NCBI GenBank assembly: GCA_024693285.1
Contig: JAILLE010000051.1
Span: 1-37,215 of the forward strand
DNA length: 37,215 nt
Direction of reading: 5' to 3'
Source: Bacteroidales bacterium
GTDB lineage: Bacteria > Bacteroidota > Bacteroidia > Bacteroidales > UBA932
Below are positions 1-6,585 of the stretch, piece after piece (the first letter of the stretch is position 1; each line of letters starts with the position of its first letter). The position numbers and the translations under genes are program-made. The notes below the pieces were generated by a model. That model was not told where the DNA came from. It did not search any database and saw only the letters and a list, made by a program, of their open reading frames with translations.

Positions 1-120
1 GAGGAGAAGGGCAAGACCAATCCGGTCTACGCCGAGCTCGATCGTCTCTGCAAGGCCCATCACGGCCTGTGGAACATCGAGGCCGAGGATTATCTTCTCA
101 GCCACGCTGACCAACTGTAG
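1..120 (+). CDS. C-terminal end of an unidentified protein (5' truncated by window)
   Basis: Frame 1 is open from the first base to a TAG stop at 118-120, giving 39 residues that begin EEKGKTNPVYAELDRL and end AEDYLLSHADQL. Codon use (GCC, AAG, CTC, GAG) matches the neighbouring genes, and a strong intrinsic terminator follows 40 bases downstream, so this is probably a genuine gene end. The fragment is soluble and helical in character. I do not recognise the family and assign no function. Confidence 0.6.
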   Translation, partial: EEKGKTNPVYAELDRLCKAHHGLWNIEAEDYLLSHADQL

Positions 121-160
121 CGTCGCATTCGTAACTACTTGATTCTGGATTCTTTATAGA

Positions 161-192
161 AAACGGGTAGCTAACTTGGCTACCCGTTTTTT
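161..192 (+). terminator. Rho-independent terminator
   Basis: A perfect 11-bp stem AAACGGGTAGC (161-171) / GCTACCCGTTT (179-189) with a 7-base loop is followed by further T residues to 192. It ends the gene whose stop is at 118-120. Because the stem begins with AAA on the plus strand, it could also work on the minus strand for the gene ending at 228. Confidence 0.88.
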
Positions 193-227
193 ATAAGTGA
201 TTGACACTCAGCATATTCCAGATAACG

Positions 228-617
228 CTATACCCGAGGTTTCTGGATAATCCGGATAATTAGTGAGATGAAATAAACTATCAGTCCGTAGAAGGTGGAT
301 ATCATCACCAACTTGAAGCCTCCGCATGTTACTCCACGACTGATATCATCGAATGATTCGATAATTCCCAGTATCTGATATATTCCCCGCAGAGTCCAGA
401 AAACAGATACGACCAGCGCTCCTATTCCTATTTCCTTTACCCAGCGAGGAGCTTTCCATGCGGCGATGAGCATGGCTATCAAAAACAGTGTGATGAGGAT
501 CATTCCGGTGGGACCGCCTCCTAAGAATAAACTCGATATTGACCAATCGGCTTTTTCAATAGTCTCGGGATGGAATATCCCCAGAGAATCAGCAGTGTAG
601 ATTACATCCTGTGTCAT
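228..617 (-). CDS. Small MotA/TolQ/ExbB-type proton channel-like membrane protein
   Basis: This 129-residue protein has three predicted membrane segments: about residues 33-53, 64-84 and 105-124. The stretch DDISRGVTCGGFKLVMISTF followed by YGLIVYFISLI resembles the last two helices of the MotA/TolQ/ExbB proton channel family, in which a threonine or serine in the helix before TxYGLxxY lines the channel. Bacteroidota carry many short stand-alone members of this family. The gene is monocistronic, with its own promoter at 644-676, and no ExbD/TolR partner is next to it. Family assignment rests on motif resemblance only; coupling to a TonB or motor complex is not shown. Confidence 0.6.
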   Translation of the reverse strand: MTQDVIYTADSLGIFHPETIEKADWSISSLFLGGGPTGMILITLFLIAMLIAAWKAPRWVKEIGIGALVVSVFWTLRGIYQILGIIESFDDISRGVTCGGFKLVMISTFYGLIVYFISLIIRIIQKPRV

Positions 618-643
618 GACATAAATAGTTAAAGATTACACTG

Positions 644-676
644 CAAAGTTACGCCAAGATGTCCGTATTGTCGCAA
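644..676 (-). promoter_or_regulatory. Promoter for the 228-617 gene
   Basis: On the minus strand TAACTTTG (651 to 644) matches the Bacteroidota -7 element TAnnTTTG, and a TTG (676 to 674) lies 22 bases upstream as a possible -33 element. The predicted start site is about 20 bases before the ATG at 617. Confidence 0.55.
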
Positions 677-762
677 GTTGAATCCCATCGCGAGGGCGTA
701 GAAACCCACTCCAGGACATTTCCGCATTTGCATTCGTATCAAGAAAACCTTACTTTTACATC

Positions 763-1488
763 ATGATGAGAACAGTAGGTAAAATAGCATATTGGGTTGT
801 GGCGATCGCGTTGGCGGCGGCCATCCTTGTCAGTTTGGAATACACGTCGTCCCAGGCATTGCTCATCGCTCTTGTTTTCTGCCCATGTTCTTTGGCTCTG
901 GAGTTCTTTATGCCAAAAGCGAGGAAGGTTATTGACAAGGTATATCTTTCACTCTCCGTGCTAGTCTCCTTGATCCTACTGATCTTGATCTGCCATCATT
1001 TCCTGTGGGCGATGATAGTCCCGGAAGTATCTTACACAAATATGAAATTAGTGCCTCCTATGCTTATCAACCCGGTTTTTCTGGGATTGATCCTCACGGC
1101 ATTGGCTTTTGGCGACTATTTTTGGAGCAAGTGGCTTAACCGGAGGTTCCGTCAGGCGGACCGTACTATCACATTCCATTCGGACAGGAAAAGCGTGACA
1201 CTCAGGATAGCGGACATCGCGTATATCGAGTCAAATGATACTGAGGTGAAGATAGAGACAACAAAAGGCGAGATATTCAGGAATAAAACCAGAATCAGCC
1301 AATGGGAAAACCTTCTTGGAGATGACTTTTTAAGGATTCACAGGTCATATCTCGTCAATGCGGATCTTGCGGAGATGGTATCTCCCGATGTCGTCTCCGT
1401 TCATGGCACCCGGCTTCCCGTCTCCCGTAAATACAAGGAAGTCACCGGAATAGTCCTGACAAAGACAGAAATCCCGTTTCCAAGATAG
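763..1488 (+). CDS. Membrane-anchored LytTR transcriptional regulator
   Basis: The 241-residue protein has four predicted transmembrane helices (about 7-27, 30-48, 60-82, 100-117) followed by a LytTR DNA-binding domain (about 136-236). Characteristic LytTR features are ADIAYIESNDTEVKIETTKG, FLRIHRSYLVN and LPVSRKYKEV. It has no receiver domain, so any signal would be sensed through the membrane part rather than by phosphorylation. The last 88 bases overlap, tail to tail, the end of the gene on the opposite strand (1401-1793). A second ATG directly follows the first, so either could be used. A TTTG (727-730) and TACTTTTA (751-758) upstream are weak promoter candidates and would favour a start very close to the ATG. 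Targets are unknown; the facing sigma operon is the nearest candidate. Confidence 0.85.
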   Translation: MMRTVGKIAYWVVAIALAAAILVSLEYTSSQALLIALVFCPCSLALEFFMPKARKVIDKVYLSLSVLVSLILLILICHHFLWAMIVPEVSYTNMKLVPPMLINPVFLGLILTALAFGDYFWSKWLNRRFRQADRTITFHSDRKSVTLRIADIAYIESNDTEVKIETTKGEIFRNKTRISQWENLLGDDFLRIHRSYLVNADLAEMVSPDVVSVHGTRLPVSRKYKEVTGIVLTKTEIPFPR

Positions 1489-1793
1489 ATGGCTATCAAA
1501 GTGAATATAATTGAAACAGCGACCTCGATGTACAGTTTCCATTCCCCAATGAGAGCACGTATACTGTCAATGGGGGCAAGGAGTAGGAAAACCGCGATCA
1601 GTATCCCTGCCGCCAAGCCTATGAGCAGGGTAACTGACAGGGCGATCAGCCCGTGTTTCCGTTGACGGTCGACTTCATTCTTTATTCCTTCGACAGCGCT
1701 CATCCTTTGTCTGGCTTTAAGCATGAAAGCCGGATCGTCCTTCACGACAGGTTTGTTTGTCCTGAGGAGTATATTTAAGTCATTCTCGTTCAT
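1401..1793 (-). CDS. Two-TM hypothetical protein, possible anti-sigma or accessory partner of the ECF factor
   Basis: This 130-residue protein has a cytoplasmic N-terminal half rich in charged residues (MNENDLNILLRTNKP, then KARQRMSAVEGIKNEVDRQR) and two hydrophobic helices at about 48-71 and 86-108. Its ATG (1793-1791) overlaps the TGA of the upstream sigma factor gene (ATGA), implying translational coupling. A soluble N-terminus plus membrane helices, encoded directly after an ECF sigma factor, fits an anti-sigma-like partner, but no ZAS zinc motif (HxxxCxxC) is visible. The final 29 codons overlap the 3' end of the convergent LytTR gene. Function is inferred from position only. Confidence 0.65.
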   Translation of the reverse strand: MNENDLNILLRTNKPVVKDDPAFMLKARQRMSAVEGIKNEVDRQRKHGLIALSVTLLIGLAAGILIAVFLLLAPIDSIRALIGEWKLYIEVAVSIIFTLIAIYLGNGISVFVRTIPVTSLYLRETGSRVP

Positions 1794-2275
1794 AGACTTA
1801 TCAGTTCTTTAAGATGGGCCCTTCCCATCGACAGGTGATACTTGACGGTTCCCGAAGGGATACCTAGGATAGATGCTGTTTCCTTGATGCTCCTATCTTC
1901 GAAATAAAACAAGATGATGACGGCTTTCTCCTTTTCGGGGAGCCGTTCAAGCGCTTGATTGATTTGTTGGAAACGGAAAGCGGCGTCAGACGTTTCTTCA
2001 GCGGGAAGATTCAACGTGTCTTTACCTTCTATCGGGACCATTTCCGGGTGTTTCTTCCTGCTATAGTCAACATAGCAGTTGTAGGCTATCCTGAAAAGCC
2101 AGGTGCGGAAAGAAGATAGTCCAAGATATGATCCTGACGCCACATATGCCCGAGCGATGGCGTCTTGTGCCAGATCATCGGCCAGGGCGGAATTTCCGCC
2201 ACACAAAGCAAGCAGAAACCGTCTCAGGGGTTCCTGCTCAACTCTGACAAGGTCGATGAACCGTTCCTCGGTCAT
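1790..2275 (-). CDS. ECF-type RNA polymerase sigma factor
   Basis: This 161-residue protein has the two-domain ECF sigma architecture. Region 2 spans about 10-75 (SALADDLAQDAIARAYV and SFRTWLFRIAYNCYVDYSRK) and region 4 about 105-158 (ALERLPEKEKAVIILFYFED, then the helix-turn-helix ETASILGIPSGTVKYHLSMG). The frame is open further upstream, but that extension is arginine-rich noise that overlaps the preceding gene. The ATG at 2275 forms an ATGA overlap with that gene's stop and sits behind GGAGAA, so I chose it. It is the middle gene of a coupled three-gene operon whose flanking products are both membrane proteins, which suggests control by membrane partners. Confidence 0.9.
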   Translation of the reverse strand: MTEERFIDLVRVEQEPLRRFLLALCGGNSALADDLAQDAIARAYVASGSYLGLSSFRTWLFRIAYNCYVDYSRKKHPEMVPIEGKDTLNLPAEETSDAAFRFQQINQALERLPEKEKAVIILFYFEDRSIKETASILGIPSGTVKYHLSMGRAHLKELISL

Positions 2276-2727
2276 TTCTCCACGGACGCTTCCAGTGCTT
2301 GTCTCTCGGCTTCGAGCTCCTTTGCGAGAATCCTTTTCCTGATAAAGTAAACTACCAGAAGCGCTATCCCGATCACAAGCACGAGTCCGCCTGCGAAGGT
2401 TAACAACGAATATGCTGTCGGAGCGGTATCGTATGTCCAATTGTTTATCAGGATGATAATACCTCCGACCAGAATGGAGCCTAGCCCCAAAGCGATCAGA
2501 ATACAAGCAGCGGTCAACCAGCCGAGCTGCCTTTCCTTGAGGCTCTTCTGCAGGGCCCGGGTTTGTGTCTTAAAGAAGTCAGGGTCTAAGGGTATGCCTG
2601 CCTCGATAGCCTTAAGCATTATCTCGGCCATCTTGTTCGTCTCATTCTGTTTTGCCCTCATCACCAGCCAGACGATCGCGACCGGCATCACTACGCACAT
2701 AAAAATCGGGAGGATAATGTCTTCCAT
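2272..2727 (-). CDS. DUF6249-like membrane protein in the ECF sigma operon
   Basis: The 151-residue protein has an N-terminal helix (4-24), a conserved-looking segment NKMAEIMLKAIEAGIPLDPDFF (part of about 31-53), two further helices (about 69-90 and 104-128), and a charged C-terminal tail RKRILAKELEAERQALEASV likely to be helical. This layout and the AIEAG.P.DPDFF segment resemble the small DUF6249 membrane proteins encoded next to ECF sigma factors in Bacteroidota. The stop overlaps the sigma factor start. It may sense or transmit an envelope signal to the sigma factor; this is inferred from gene order. Confidence 0.65.
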   Translation of the reverse strand: MEDIILPIFMCVVMPVAIVWLVMRAKQNETNKMAEIMLKAIEAGIPLDPDFFKTQTRALQKSLKERQLGWLTAACILIALGLGSILVGGIIILINNWTYDTAPTAYSLLTFAGGLVLVIGIALLVVYFIRKRILAKELEAERQALEASVEK

Positions 2728-2824
2728 AATGGTCTTTTCTGTTTTGATTAATGATTAACTATTCCCGCCATCAGGGCGGTTCAATATGTTAGACGGAAAA
2801 GCGGCCCGAAAGGTTGGGAAAAGA

Positions 2825-3856
2825 TCAGGTTAATATTAAGTCGAGGACATCAGATGAATTGGTGTCTCGGAAAAAGCGGGAAACGTCAGTTTTACCGAGT
2901 ACGGAAGCGAGGGCGTCATGTTCGAAACGGCAACCAACCAGTTTCGATTCCAATTCCGTCGCGGGTTCGTCAAACATGAAGTCACCTCTGAATGAAATAT
3001 CTGTGATGAGACCACGGTCAAGACTGATCGAAGCTTCGACAGTCCCGCAAGGGAGTTTGGCGCTTCGGACGAGGTCGGCCTGGCGAGACCGGCCATAGAT
3101 GAAATCCCAGGTTGAGAACTTCTCGTCGGCCATCCTTCGTACTTCTGAGAGTTGATTCTCAGTCAGTTCCATCTGACAATCCCCACTCGCCAGAATATCT
3201 TGCAAGGCCGCCTGTACCTCATCCAAAGACTTGAATCCAGGCAGATAGTCCTTCAAGTTCGCGACTCTGCTTTTCACTGAACCTATTCCCTTGGCCTGCA
3301 GTTTAGAGCCGGGAGTGTCAAGAACATGCGTCAATGTGTCCAGGTCGACATCGTACATCAACGTCCCATGGATAATCTCCTGCTTGGAAACCCTTCTGGC
3401 ATAACCAGATACCTTTCGGCCTTCGACGAATATGTCGTTCCTTCCGGTCAGCTCGGCCGGGACTCCGAGTTGTCGTAACGCTTCGGCTATAACCGCCGGT
3501 CCTGTCACGGCAGGCGGCAATACGCTGCAGCGACCATTTGCCCGGATAGGGTGCGAAGCACAGGGAGCGGCAGTGTCATTTGCCGCCTGCCAGCCAACGA
3601 TGGTGTAGTTCAGGTTCTGGAGGTCGTGGTAGACCGCGCCGCCGCCAGTGACACGCCTCGCCAGAGTGATCCCGTTCGCGTTCAAGTATCCCAAATTGAC
3701 TTCTGAATATGCGTTCTGGTTGAGCCCGATAATGACCGAAGGCCGGTTTCTCCAGAGGTAGAAATACGGCTCTTCCAAGACGATATTCTCGAGACAGAAC
3801 TCGTCCAGAGCCATATTGAAATACGGGTCTGTGCTGTTATTCAGAAGATATCTCAT
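2825..3856 (-). CDS. lplA: Lipoate-protein ligase A carrying an in-frame palindromic repeat insertion
   Basis: LplA activates lipoate with ATP and attaches it to lysines of 2-oxoacid dehydrogenase E2 and GcvH proteins in the cytoplasm. The 343-residue protein shows the family motifs RRVTGGGAVYHD (67-78), NLNYT (81-85) and GRNDIFVEGRKVSGYARR (138-155), with K148 matching the catalytic lysine. The C-terminal accessory domain covers about 240-343. Residues about 89-117 (AAPCASHPIRANGRCSVLPP and flanks) are unlike LplA and are encoded by the repeat at 3509-3591. This segment lies in the variable loop between NLNYT and the ALRQLGVPAE helix, so activity may survive. The start overlaps the upstream hydrolase gene by 20 bases. 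No lipoate synthase gene is nearby. Confidence 0.93.
   Translation of the reverse strand: MRYLLNNSTDPYFNMALDEFCLENIVLEEPYFYLWRNRPSVIIGLNQNAYSEVNLGYLNANGITLARRVTGGGAVYHDLQNLNYTIVGWQAANDTAAPCASHPIRANGRCSVLPPAVTGPAVIAEALRQLGVPAELTGRNDIFVEGRKVSGYARRVSKQEIIHGTLMYDVDLDTLTHVLDTPGSKLQAKGIGSVKSRVANLKDYLPGFKSLDEVQAALQDILASGDCQMELTENQLSEVRRMADEKFSTWDFIYGRSRQADLVRSAKLPCGTVEASISLDRGLITDISFRGDFMFDEPATELESKLVGCRFEHDALASVLGKTDVSRFFRDTNSSDVLDLILT
3509..3591 (-). repeat. Palindromic repeat element, copy A, inside lplA
   Basis: The element is bounded by a perfect 12-bp inverted repeat, GGCAGGCGGCAA (3509-3520) and TTGCCGCCTGCC (3580-3591). The centre (3531-3568) matches copy B (37158-37195) at 33 of 38 positions, including CCCGGATAGGG and GCGAAGC. 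A small hairpin GTGC-GAA-GCAC lies at 3551-3561. The outer arms differ in sequence from copy B but keep a GGCGG core and self-complementarity. It is translated within lplA without a stop or frameshift. Confidence 0.85.
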
Positions 3857-4415
3857 TGAGGATCACAGGCAGGAAATACTGTTTAATCTGCGGATAGTTC
3901 GGAAGATGGGTCCCTGGATAGCGGTGCCCTCTCTCCGGATAATGGGCGTTGAATTCTTCGAAGCAGTCAACCATCTCATCGTGATCGGCGAACAAACCGG
4001 TCGTAAGGGCTGCTTCTGAATTATCAAGACCTTCAAACTGAACGGCTTCCAAGGCTTCATAACCTTGACATATCTCCTCCGTGATCTCAAATGACAAAGC
4101 GCCGTCCTGCCGTGGAGAAAGATATTCCATTACTCCGATCCTGCTTCTCAGAAGGCGTGAGACGTGAAAATCAGGATTGACAAGCACTTTCCGGAAGCCC
4201 CGGAGTTTTTGCGCCCAGAAACCTCCAAGGGAATGGCCGACTATCAGGTTCGGACTCTCACTCGAGCATATTCCTTCAAGCATGGCCAAAGCATCTGAAG
4301 GCTCTATCGGCACATCGGGGGCGATAACCTCACTCCCTTTGAGTAGAATCCGTAGGGAAGAGGCCATCTTGTATGCGCCCGAAGATGCTAGGCCATGTAT
4401 GAATAATATCTTCAT
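3837..4415 (-). CDS. YqiA/UPF0227-like alpha/beta hydrolase (putative esterase)
   Basis: The 192-residue protein begins with the alpha/beta hydrolase strand and oxyanion loop KILFIHGLASSG and has the nucleophile elbow GHSLGG with Ser62. Plausible other triad residues are an aspartate in LFADHDEMVD (D144 or D146) and His170 in YPGTHLPN. Small size, lack of a cap domain and the FIHGLASSG start fit the YqiA-like esterase group. There is no signal peptide, so it is cytoplasmic. It begins 6 bases after the HAD phosphatase stop and overlaps lplA by 20 bases, forming one operon. The substrate is unknown. Confidence 0.8.
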   Translation of the reverse strand: MKILFIHGLASSGAYKMASSLRILLKGSEVIAPDVPIEPSDALAMLEGICSSESPNLIVGHSLGGFWAQKLRGFRKVLVNPDFHVSRLLRSRIGVMEYLSPRQDGALSFEITEEICQGYEALEAVQFEGLDNSEAALTTGLFADHDEMVDCFEEFNAHYPERGHRYPGTHLPNYPQIKQYFLPVILNEISSE

Positions 4416-4421
4416 TTACAG

Positions 4422-5273
4422 TTATTTCCGGCTTTCGAGGATTAAGTCTCCAAGCTCCTCCAGATCCCTGACGATGAAATCAGCGGTGCCAGCTTCAAGT
4501 GCCGTCTCCAAAGTGGTCTCGCCGGAGAGAACCAGCACGCTGACCGCTCCGGCCCTGCGGCCCATCTCGATGTCGGTGTAGATCCTGTCCCCGACCATGG
4601 CTATCTCATCAGAACGTAGCCCGTGGCGGTCACGAATGCCGTCCAGCATCGTGGGATCGGGCTTTCCCATCACCTTGTCGGGCTTCCGGCCTGTGGCGGC
4701 CTCGATACATTTCTGGAGAGAACCGCAATCCACAAGGATGGTCTCAGCGTCAGTCGGGCAGACCCAGTCCGGGTTGGTGGCGATGTATGGAACTCCTTGT
4801 TTCGCCCACCAGGCGGCCCTGCAGAGCCTTGAATAGACCAATGTCGTGTCGAAGGCGACTACCAGCATATCAGGCTTGTCGGCCGGGTCGTCCTCACAAG
4901 AAATGAACCCCGCCTCGACAAACTGTTCCCGCATACTCGGCGTGCCGAGCATAAACAGTCTCTTGACTTCCGGATACGCCTTTTTGATGTAGTCTATCGT
5001 GGCTATCGGGGTTGTGTACATATCCTCCCAGGCGCACTCAATGCCCATTTTGGCAAGTTTGGCGACATAGTCCCCGACAGATTTCGTGGGGTTGTTGGTC
5101 AGGAATGAATGTCCAACCCCGGCGGCCTTTAGAGCGTCCAGCGTAGGTATGGTGAACGAGAATATATTGTTCTCCATATAGATGGTCCCATCCATGTCAA
5201 GCGCCAGATGCCTGATTCGGCGCAGCCTAGTCCTCTGCTCTTCCGACAGAGTCTTGTTGTAGTTCTCTTTCAT
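4422..5273 (-). CDS. HAD-superfamily subclass IIA hydrolase, NagD-like phosphatase
   Basis: The 283-residue protein has all HAD motifs: LDMDGTIY (nucleophile D26, acid D28), FLTNNPTKS (motif II, T59), K204 in MGKPDP (motif III) and MVGDRIYTDI (D229, D234). The large insertion between motifs II and III is the subclass IIA cap found in NagD and p-nitrophenylphosphatase-like enzymes. It is cytoplasmic and probably dephosphorylates small sugar or nucleotide phosphates; the exact substrate cannot be read from sequence. It is the first gene of the HAD-hydrolase-lplA operon, with a -7-like element TATATTCG 8 bases before the ATG. Confidence 0.88.
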   Translation of the reverse strand: MKENYNKTLSEEQRTRLRRIRHLALDMDGTIYMENNIFSFTIPTLDALKAAGVGHSFLTNNPTKSVGDYVAKLAKMGIECAWEDMYTTPIATIDYIKKAYPEVKRLFMLGTPSMREQFVEAGFISCEDDPADKPDMLVVAFDTTLVYSRLCRAAWWAKQGVPYIATNPDWVCPTDAETILVDCGSLQKCIEAATGRKPDKVMGKPDPTMLDGIRDRHGLRSDEIAMVGDRIYTDIEMGRRAGAVSVLVLSGETTLETALEAGTADFIVRDLEELGDLILESRK

Positions 5274-5281
5274 ATCTAACG

Positions 5282-5289
5282 CGAATATA
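5282..5289 (-). promoter_or_regulatory. -7 element TATATTCG(CG) for the HAD operon
   Basis: On the minus strand TATATTCGCGTT (5289 to 5278) lies just before the ATG at 5273. The same 12 bases occur before the gene at 24451. Only 8 bases separate the TATATTCG octamer from the ATG, so the transcript leader would be a few bases at most. Confidence 0.55.
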
Positions 5290-5316
5290 CTAATTCCTAT
5301 TTTGATTCCGATTTCT

Positions 5317-5324
5317 TATATTTG
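5317..5324 (+). promoter_or_regulatory. -7 element TATATTTG for the M14 lipoprotein gene
   Basis: TATATTTG is a full match to the Bacteroidota -7 consensus and lies 24 bases before the ATG at 5349. TTTTG at 5300-5304 is only 12 bases upstream, closer than the usual spacing, so the -33 element is uncertain. It is divergent from the HAD operon promoter. Confidence 0.6.
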
Positions 5325-5348
5325 TACTGATACTATCTGATAGGCTAT

Positions 5349-6530
5349 ATGAAAGCGGTGACAATCCTCAAAATGCTGGTTTTAGGAGCACTTGTCTCCC
5401 TCGTTTCTTGCAATAGGGAAATCAGCATCGATGACAATCTTCCAGCCGGGAACATCATTGTGGAGAAAATGTCTGGAGACACGGTTTATGTCAAGCCGGA
5501 TCTTAGAGACACTGAGGGAGAATGGTTCTATTGGGCTATGAGGGTGCGTGGGGCGCAAGGGAAGACCCTTGTGTTCAAGTTCCCGTTCGCTTGCGTGGGT
5601 GTTAGGGGAGCGGTTGTCTCTCTTGATAAGGGAAAGACATTCTCCTTCGCAGGTAACGAGTCAAGGTACTGGTATTCATTCACTTGGACCTTCGGTCCGA
5701 AAGATAAGGACGTTTATTTCTATGAGTGCCATCCTTATCTTTTGGCCGACTGGAACAGCTTTGTCAGCTCGATAGACAAGGAAGACATCTCGTTAGGAGT
5801 GTTATGCCAGAGCCGGGAGGGCAAGGATGTCCCCCGGGCGACCATCGGAAGAAGGGACGGGAAAGCGGAGCATAAAGTTGTGATATCCGCCCGGCATCAT
5901 TGCTCAGAGACCATGGCCTCTTACGTGATGGAAGGCATAGTGAAAGGCTTCCTCGATGATGATGAGACCGGTAAATGGCTGAGAGACAATGTGGAACTGA
6001 CTATAGTGCCTTTCGTGGACTATGACGGAGCAATGAATGGTGACCAGGGTAAAAACCGTCGTCCCCACGACCACAACAGGGACTATACTGAGTTCCTTTA
6101 TCCTGAGACAAAGGCCCTGACTGAGCTTTGGCAGGAAAAGCGCCCGGAGATAATCCTTGACCTTCATTGCCCATGGATATATGGGGAGGAGAATAACGAG
6201 CATGTGTATAGCCCTCGAGGAGACCCCGCCATAACTCCGAATATGGAGGCGGAGGATCATTTCTTGAGTCTTGTCGAGAAAGAAGCGAAGGGACTGCCTT
6301 ATCAGGTGTCAGGGAATATTCCCTTCGGAACCAACTGGAACACCAACCAGAACTATGCCCAGGGACTGTCAAGTCTCCAATGGGCGAGGATGAACGCGCC
6401 GGGAGCGCAGGTGTGCTGTTGTTTTGAGATTCCGTTCGCCAATGCCCGAGGCGTTGAGGTCAACCCTGAGTCCGCGCGAGTCTTCGGCACAAGTATCGCT
6501 GCCGCTATAGCTGATTACTTCCGGGATTAG
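5349..6530 (+). CDS. M14-family zinc carboxypeptidase-like lipoprotein
   Basis: The 393-residue protein starts with a lipoprotein signal (MKAVTILKMLVLGALVSLVSC, acylated Cys21). Residues about 30-170 resemble the beta-sandwich that precedes the catalytic domain in cytosolic-carboxypeptidase-like M14 enzymes (FYWAMRVRGAQGKTLVFKFP and VYFYECHPYLLADWNSF). The catalytic domain shows the zinc ligands HCSE (H184, E187) and DLHCP (H273), the substrate-binding HNRDY (242-246) and a candidate catalytic glutamate in CCFEIPF (E360). An active metallocarboxypeptidase or amidase anchored in the outer or inner membrane is likely; substrate unknown. It has its own promoter and stands alone upstream of the transporter operon. 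Confidence 0.85.
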   Translation: MKAVTILKMLVLGALVSLVSCNREISIDDNLPAGNIIVEKMSGDTVYVKPDLRDTEGEWFYWAMRVRGAQGKTLVFKFPFACVGVRGAVVSLDKGKTFSFAGNESRYWYSFTWTFGPKDKDVYFYECHPYLLADWNSFVSSIDKEDISLGVLCQSREGKDVPRATIGRRDGKAEHKVVISARHHCSETMASYVMEGIVKGFLDDDETGKWLRDNVELTIVPFVDYDGAMNGDQGKNRRPHDHNRDYTEFLYPETKALTELWQEKRPEIILDLHCPWIYGEENNEHVYSPRGDPAITPNMEAEDHFLSLVEKEAKGLPYQVSGNIPFGTNWNTNQNYAQGLSSLQWARMNAPGAQVCCCFEIPFANARGVEVNPESARVFGTSIAAAIADYFRD

Positions 6531-6573
6531 AGCGTTAAATACCAGGTATATCCAACTGTAAGTTGAAATTCGC

Positions 6574-6581
6574 TATATTTG
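6574..6581 (+). promoter_or_regulatory. -7 element TATATTTG for the OPA transporter operon
   Basis: A consensus TATATTTG is separated from the ATG at 6586 by only four bases (TGAT). With normal Bacteroidota spacing the transcript would begin at or within the start codon, so the mRNA is probably leaderless. Confidence 0.6.
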
Positions 6582-6585
6582 TGAT

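Noticed and set aside
2276..2506. N-terminal extension of the ECF sigma factor
   Set aside because: The extension overlaps the coding region of the upstream DUF6249-like gene and is arginine-rich noise; the ATGA overlap at 2275 is the natural start.
2765..2779. CCGCC-ATCAG-GGCGG hairpin between lplA and the sigma operon
   Set aside because: Only 5 bp of stem and no T-run on either strand, so I do not call it a terminator. It does share GGCGG with the palindromic elements, but the rest of the element is absent.
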